A DNA stretch of 34,048 bases from Treponema sp. (GTDB lineage: Bacteria; Spirochaetota; Spirochaetia; Treponematales; Breznakiellaceae), in the NCBI GenBank assembly GCA_031257105.1, contig JAIRPG010000060.1:1-34048 (forward strand), in the 5' to 3' direction. This document shows positions 32,025 to 34,048 of the stretch, piece after piece (positions within the stretch are counted from its first letter, which is position 1; each line of letters starts with the position of its first letter). A program made the position numbers and the translations under genes. Under the pieces are notes generated by a model, which worked only from the letters and a program-made list of their open reading frames with translations, searched no databases and had not been told where the DNA came from.

Positions 32025-33314
32025 TCAAAGCGGGGGAGGGGAGTCCAGGCGGCCTTCGCGGAGGATCTTAGGGTACACCACGATGCCCAGCTTCTTTTCC
32101 AGGACCGCCAGACGCCGCAGCCCCTGCTCGTCCTCTATGGTAACCATGACGCCTTTCTTGCCCGCTCTGCCGGTACGTCCCGCCCGGTGGATATAGGCGT
32201 CTCCGGTATGGGGCGTATCAAGGGCGATAACGTGGCTTATTTCGGGAATATCCAGGCCCCGGGCGGCGAGATCGCTGGTTACCAGCGCCCGGATTCGATC
32301 CCGGCGGAAGTCTTCCAGCGCCCGCTTGCGCTCTTTCTTGTCCATATCCCCGTAGAGCCCGCCGGTTCCTATCCCGTGGTACTGGAGCTGGGACACGATG
32401 TTTCCAACCTGTCCTCCCCGATCTAAAAAGATCAGGGCTTTCCGTGGTTGTACCGCGGCGAGAAAGGATCGAAGGGCGCTTATCTTCCGGCGGCTCTCGC
32501 TGAATAAGGCCCAATGCTGTATCCATTCCCGAAGGATCTCCTGATCTTCGCTTTCCAGGATTATGACGCCGCCGCCGTTATCGGCGTCCGCCAACGGCGC
32601 TGCCAATGGCGCCGCCAAAGCGAGGAGCCGTTCCCGGTTTTTGGAAGGCAGGGTGGCGGAGCATGAAGCGATCTGCCGGGGGAACCTTCGCTCCCGGCTC
32701 ACCAGAAAGCTCAAAGCCGCCCGGGTTTCTTCCAGCGTTTCGTCCGCCGTAAGCCGATCCCCTTCGTCCAGAACGAGGAACCGGACATCCCCAAGCTTCA
32801 GCTTTCCCATACGGGCAAGCTGAAGGATGCGGCCCGGGTTTCCCACGATCACCTGGGGGCGTTTCTTGAGTTCTTCGATCTGGCGATCCGTATTGGCCTG
32901 GCCGATGAGCAGCGCCGTTCTGATACCGGAGCCTTCCAGCAGGAATTCCGCCTCTCCCCGGATCTGGGCGCAGAGTTCATAGGTGGGGGCGCAGCAGAGC
33001 ATCGCCGGATTGCGCCCCGATTTTCCGTCCGAAAAGCCGTCCGGTTCCCCGGCGCGTTCCATGAAGCGCTGGAATAGGGGGATAAGATACGCAAAGGTCT
33101 TCCCCGTGCCGGTTGCGGAGCGGAAGAACACATTTTCTCCCCCCAGAAGCCGGGGGATCACCAGGGATTGAACCGCCGTTGGGACGGTTATATTCCGCGC
33201 CGCCAGCCGTTCCACAAAGCGCGGCGCCGCTCCCAGGGCGGTAAACGATTTCGCCGCGCTTACGGGATCGCTCGCCGGATCGTTTCCGGTACGCTCATGT
33301 ATAGTCTTACTCAT
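32025..33314 (-). CDS. DEAD-box family RNA helicase with DEGD motif
   Basis: The 429-residue superfamily 2 helicase has the Q motif region (FTALGAAPRFVERLAARNI), motif I SATGTGKT, motif Ia PTYELCAQI (canonical PTRELA), Ib NPGRILQ, motif II LDEGDRL in place of DEAD, motif III SATLPS, motif V TSDLAARGLDIPE and motif VI HRAGRTGRAGKKG. Catalytic D and E of motif II are retained, so activity is likely. No C-terminal RNA-binding extension. A 12-bp repeat at 32591-32622 encodes LAAPLAAPLA. ATG 33314 lacks a strong Shine-Dalgarno; TATATT is 9 nt upstream on the minus strand. Function in RNA remodelling is inferred. Confidence 0.9.
   Translation of the reverse strand: MSKTIHERTGNDPASDPVSAAKSFTALGAAPRFVERLAARNITVPTAVQSLVIPRLLGGENVFFRSATGTGKTFAYLIPLFQRFMERAGEPDGFSDGKSGRNPAMLCCAPTYELCAQIRGEAEFLLEGSGIRTALLIGQANTDRQIEELKKRPQVIVGNPGRILQLARMGKLKLGDVRFLVLDEGDRLTADETLEETRAALSFLVSRERRFPRQIASCSATLPSKNRERLLALAAPLAAPLADADNGGGVIILESEDQEILREWIQHWALFSESRRKISALRSFLAAVQPRKALIFLDRGGQVGNIVSQLQYHGIGTGGLYGDMDKKERKRALEDFRRDRIRALVTSDLAARGLDIPEISHVIALDTPHTGDAYIHRAGRTGRAGKKGVMVTIEDEQGLRRLAVLEKKLGIVVYPKILREGRLDSPPPL
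32591..32622. repeat. 12-bp imperfect tandem repeat inside the helicase gene
   Basis: CCAACGGCGCTG, CCAATGGCGCCG and a partial third copy, in frame on the minus strand as the LAAPLAAPLA stretch. Confidence 0.65.
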
Positions 33315-33339
33315 AGCAACTCTAATATACTCTTAACGG

Positions 33340-33376
33340 GCTCCGCGAACTACGCGCCCGACGGTTTGAGCGGAGC
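33340..33376. repeat. 7-bp inverted repeat in helicase/symporter divergent gap
   Basis: GCTCCGC (33340-33346) and GCGGAGC (33370-33376) lie just before the symporter Shine-Dalgarno AAGGAG (33378-33383). A transcript hairpin here could affect ribosome access; a protein-binding site is also possible. Confidence 0.35.
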
Positions 33377-33388
33377 AAAGGAGTAATT

Positions 33389-34048
33389 GTGATACGTATC
33401 GGGGTTATTTTTCTAGCGGTCTTTTTGGCCTTGATGACCGCCATCGGCGTCTGGGGGATGCGGAAGACGAAAACCTTGGGAGACTTCTTCCTCGGCGGCA
33501 GATCCCTGGGCCCCTGGATATCGGCGGCGGCCTACGGAACTTCCTACTTTTCGGCGGTTATCTTTATCGGCTTTGCGGGAACACAAGGCTGGCAGTTCGG
33601 CCTCAACGCTCTGTGGATAGCCGTGGGGAACGCCGTTATCGGCGCGGGAGCGGCCTGGCTCGTCCTGGCCCGTCGTACGCGGCGCATGACCCAGAACCTG
33701 GACGCCATGACCATGCCGGAGTTCCTCCAGGAACGGTACGGCGCGAAGCGCCTCAAACCCCTGGCCGCCTCGATCATCTTCTTTTTTCTGCTCCCCTATT
33801 CCGCGGGCGTGTTCAAGGGCCTGGGGCACCTCTTTGAAAAGGTCTACGGCATCCCCTACGACCTGGCCCTCCTCATCATGATCGCCTTCACCGGGATCTA
33901 CCTTATCCTGGGGGGCTACTTCGCCATCGCCGTTACCGACTTTATCCAGGGGATCATCATGTTCGCCGGGGCCGCGGTGATGGTGCTGGTCATTTCCGGC
34001 GAAGGGGGCGGCCTTGGGGAGATGTTCGGCGCCGCGGCGGCGGCCTAC
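33389..34048 (+). CDS. Sodium:solute symporter (SSS family), 5' part only
   Basis: From GTG 33389 the frame stays open for 220 codons to the window end, so the C-terminal half is missing. AAGGAG lies 5 nt upstream. The translation begins with a membrane helix (IGVIFLAVFLALMTAIGVWG) then TKTLGDFFLGGRSLGPWISA, a helix with YFSAVIFIGFAGTQGWQFG, and later FTGIYLILGGYFAIAVTDFIQG, the SSS-family signature region. About five to six membrane helices are seen. It should import a solute (amino acid, sugar, carboxylate or similar) with Na+; the substrate cannot be assigned. It is divergent from the helicase gene. Confidence 0.92.
   Translation, partial: MIRIGVIFLAVFLALMTAIGVWGMRKTKTLGDFFLGGRSLGPWISAAAYGTSYFSAVIFIGFAGTQGWQFGLNALWIAVGNAVIGAGAAWLVLARRTRRMTQNLDAMTMPEFLQERYGAKRLKPLAASIIFFFLLPYSAGVFKGLGHLFEKVYGIPYDLALLIMIAFTGIYLILGGYFAIAVTDFIQGIIMFAGAAVMVLVISGEGGGLGEMFGAAAAAY

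Noticed and set aside
1-34048. tRNA, rRNA or known riboswitch
   Set aside because: All intergenic gaps were read on both strands; none showed a cloverleaf with CCA-ready acceptor or a recognisable aptamer core. Short unusual RNAs could still be missed by eye.

Overview
The window reads as chromosomal DNA of a spirochaete of the Treponema group, probably a lineage from an insect or other animal gut. This is inference from gene content; no 16S or database comparison was possible. Supporting points are GC-rich DNA, a Gram-negative-type envelope (MlaE/F/D lipid transport, lipoprotein signal), the spirochaete-like rpmH-rnpA-yidD-yidC-jag run without dnaA beside it, a DUF115 motility accessory protein, an HD-GYP protein, and the [FeFe]-hydrogenase maturase HydG, which fits a fermentative or H2-cycling anaerobe. 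No rRNA, tRNA, CRISPR array, insertion sequence, prophage or plasmid signature was seen. It looks like core genome rather than an island.

Layout from left to right. 1-4138 (minus): a sugar-phosphate isomerase-like TIM barrel, an unusual DAHP synthase-prephenate dehydratase fusion, and a lipoprotein translationally coupled to it. 4315-5433 (plus): an iron-type alcohol dehydrogenase. 5513-8489 (plus): an mlaE-mlaF-mlaD lipid-transport operon whose MCE protein carries an extra beta-rich C-terminal domain. 8568-12012 (minus): rpmH-rnpA-yidD-yidC-jag, driven by a near-perfect sigma70 promoter. 12200-13060 (plus): a GerMN-domain protein. 13125-13979 (minus): ymdB. 14088-16525 (plus): dnaX-ybaB-recR for replication and recombination. 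16550-18249 (minus): a TM1266-type regulator and hydG. 18556-22489 (plus): rhomboid protease, a secreted protein, a PRiA4_ORF3-domain protein and a PTS EIIA. 22575-23774 (plus): a eukaryote-type isocitrate dehydrogenase. 23755-25514 (minus): a LysM/M23 peptidase and two tiny genes. 25563-29883 (plus): signal peptidase I, a PASTA-bearing penicillin-binding protein and the DUF115 protein, with overlapping start and stop codons and a strong terminator. 29935-34048: a membrane protein (minus), a divergent HD-GYP protein (plus), a DEAD-box-like helicase (minus), and the 5' part of a sodium:solute symporter cut by the window end.

Main themes. Much of the window builds or maintains the envelope: YidC/YidD insertion, Mla lipid traffic, M23/LysM and PBP peptidoglycan work, signal peptidase and rhomboid proteolysis. 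A second theme is RNA and DNA housekeeping. The most noteworthy points are: (a) the aroF-pheA fusion with possible regulatory domains at both ends; (b) the MCE protein with a possible outer-membrane-like C-terminus; (c) several genes whose predicted -10 element lies only 6-10 nt from the start codon with no Shine-Dalgarno, suggesting leaderless mRNAs; (d) palindromic and tandem repeats kept in frame inside inter-domain linkers; (e) a 17-bp motif placed just upstream of both jag and ymdB; (f) key-residue changes in the HD-GYP protein, the helicase and the isocitrate dehydrogenase.
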